Part shown: positions 62,529 to 64,000 of the stretch, in pieces
Layout of the letters: each line of letters begins with the position of its first letter
How positions within the stretch are numbered: position 1 is the first letter of the stretch
Source: Nakaseomyces glabratus
Lineage: Eukaryota > Ascomycota > Saccharomycetes > Saccharomycetales > Saccharomycetaceae
Direction of reading: 5' to 3'
Assembly (NCBI RefSeq): GCF_010111755.1
Contig: NC_088954.1
Coordinates: 1 to 64,000 of the forward strand
Length of the DNA stretch: 64,000 nucleotides
Notes under the pieces: generated by a model
The model's database searches: none
What the model was told of the DNA's origin: nothing
Seen by the model: only the letters and a program-made list of their open reading frames with translations
Position numbers and translations under genes: made by a program

Positions 62529-64000
62529 GTTGTTTCGAGGTTCAGTCCACCTATTTTAGACCTAGTTTTTAGTTGTAGTTGAACAAAATAGGCAAGCTTA
62601 GCGGATATATAGCCAATTTTAGTTTTGAGGGTCTCTGGCACCTGAATTTCCAGCAAGCACTTCGCTCAGAAACTATTGAAATTGAAATTTCAGCGTTTTG
62701 GAACTTCTGATGAATTTTTTGTAATAAAAAAAAAGGGCATATTATTTACGTGTGAGATGATGCCTACAATCTCAGAAACATATAAAGATGTCCAAAAATT
62801 GGTCTATTCTATCTCATATAATAGTTCATGTAGTGATACAAAAAGATGAATACATAGCTATTTTAATTACTTCCATTATCAGATATCAAGAACAATAGAA
62901 TCTTTATTGTATGTCCCCACCACAGTAGACTCTGCCAAGATGACATTTTTTTATTCATTTTCTTACTTAATATTTCCTCAGTGGATATTTTTGCAATTCA
63001 TCATTTTTTAATATATAGAATACAACGGTACATGTTTCATAGCGCTGTTTGAATTATCTCCATGTAGAATATCATCTTGATTTTTGTTTGGAGCCTTCAC
63101 ATACATGCCCAAAGTAAAATATTTTGAACGTGCAAGATGCACGATTAGTATAATTAGAACCTACACCAAATTACAATTCGTTATGGAGGTTATAAGAAGA
63201 ATTCAGAATACTCTCTGTCGAAAAAGAAACATATATATGTACAATTGTTGTATATTCAAAGCCTTTTTTCTAAGCTAAACCTTAAACGCACAGATTTTGC
63301 TATTCTTCTTTTAGTCGCATTCCTTCTTTACTCGTAACTGTGATACACGAACATAACAATACAAATCCTGAATCGCTAGTACATGGGAATACAGTGTTAT
63401 TGGAATTCGCAAGAGCAATCACAACTTGTCCAAAATCAAGTACGATGCCCTAAGCAATTTTCCTTTTCGTCACAATCGAAGTGGGCTAAGACACGGTATT
63501 TCCCTTTTCGGAAAAGTAAGTAGTTGACCAATTACCCATTTAGGAAATGTGATTAGATTTTCTATTGTACCATATTTACAAGAGAACCCAGCCATCTGTA
63601 TTTTTTTTCCACTATATGATCTGTCTGTAGTAGAAATCTAGGTAGTGGGAAGTGCTGGTTCTTCGGTACGCCTTAGTGATTGGGCTAATTTGTTCTAATA
63701 CCATCTCCGGGGTTCTTGTAGCAATATCCATTTTGGTTGAGATTCACTGAAGCAAGTAGTAGCTCAGGTGGAACGTACGCTGATTCAACATCAGCTTTTG
63801 AGTAGTCCCAAAAGGGATATTTACATGGGGATCAGATCCCTTGAAGCAAGACGATAACCAGAACACTCGAGCACCCACTGACTTCTCGAAGACAGAACTA
63901 TCGCTAGTAGTGCCTCTGTGGGCCTCGAGATTTGGCAGTTGTATATGCGTTAGTTTTATAGACAGTATTCTGTTCATTATCTTCTAGTGTGATTATTTGT
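62529..64000. other. Region upstream of MTR2 to window end
   Basis: About 1.5 kb with no gene I can support. Short frames (64 codons, plus, 63084-63278; 77 codons, minus, 63744-63977) have no recognisable content. The first 200 bp should hold the MTR2 promoter. The last 400 bp are somewhat richer in GC and could lie near the next gene outside the window. Confidence 0.5.

Overview
This window is the left end of a budding-yeast chromosome. It opens with about 820 bp of a C-rich telomeric tract with a 15/16-nt unit, CCC(C)ACAGCACCCAGA. That matches the 16-nt telomere unit known from Candida glabrata (Nakaseomyces glabratus). CTG is read as leucine in conserved genes (for example in the glutamate dehydrogenase). 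The gene content is Saccharomycetaceae with post-whole-genome-duplication synteny, and the terminal genes are Awp/Hyr-like GPI adhesins. C. glabrata is the best guess; its close relatives N. nivariensis and N. bracarensis cannot be excluded by reading alone.

Layout. 1-966: telomere, ending in diverged 16-nt repeats. 967-3538: gene-free subtelomere with a run of TTAGGG-type (Tbf1-like) motifs and a short motif present three times. 3539-4797: remnant of an adhesin gene (5'-truncated, at least three frameshifts, GPI tail intact). 5177-15169: a giant adhesin of about 3330 residues on the minus strand, pointing at the telomere. It has a secreted Hyr/Iff-type N-terminal domain, 26 apparently identical 267-bp repeats, a unique spacer module, seven 138-bp repeats and a GPI signal. 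15170-26771: an 11.6-kb AT-rich stretch in which I find no gene.

26772-42598 is a conserved block: aquaporin AQY1, then NADP-glutamate dehydrogenase, BDH1, ECM1 and a calnexin (CNE1), in the order and orientation of S. cerevisiae chromosome I left (YAL062W-YAL058W). A leucine-rich-repeat gene follows that may be the second whole-genome-duplication copy of NUD1. The calnexin lacks the P-domain.

42599-51165 is a junction zone: 4.7 kb without a convincing gene, a GT91-type beta-1,2-mannosyltransferase, and tRNA-Leu(UAA). 51166-62528 is a second conserved block, HYM1, PXA2, FAT3 and MTR2, matching S. cerevisiae chromosome XI (YKL189W-YKL186C). The last 1.5 kb holds no gene I can support.

Common threads are the cell surface (adhesins, a cell-wall mannosyltransferase, an ER lectin chaperone) and central metabolism (ammonium assimilation, butanediol and fatty-acid metabolism). 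Several intergenic regions are unusually long and contain recognisable regulatory signals: PAC/RRPE, a cluster of GATA sites, a Leu3-type palindrome and a Reb1 site. No CRISPR, intact transposon, rRNA or centromere was found.
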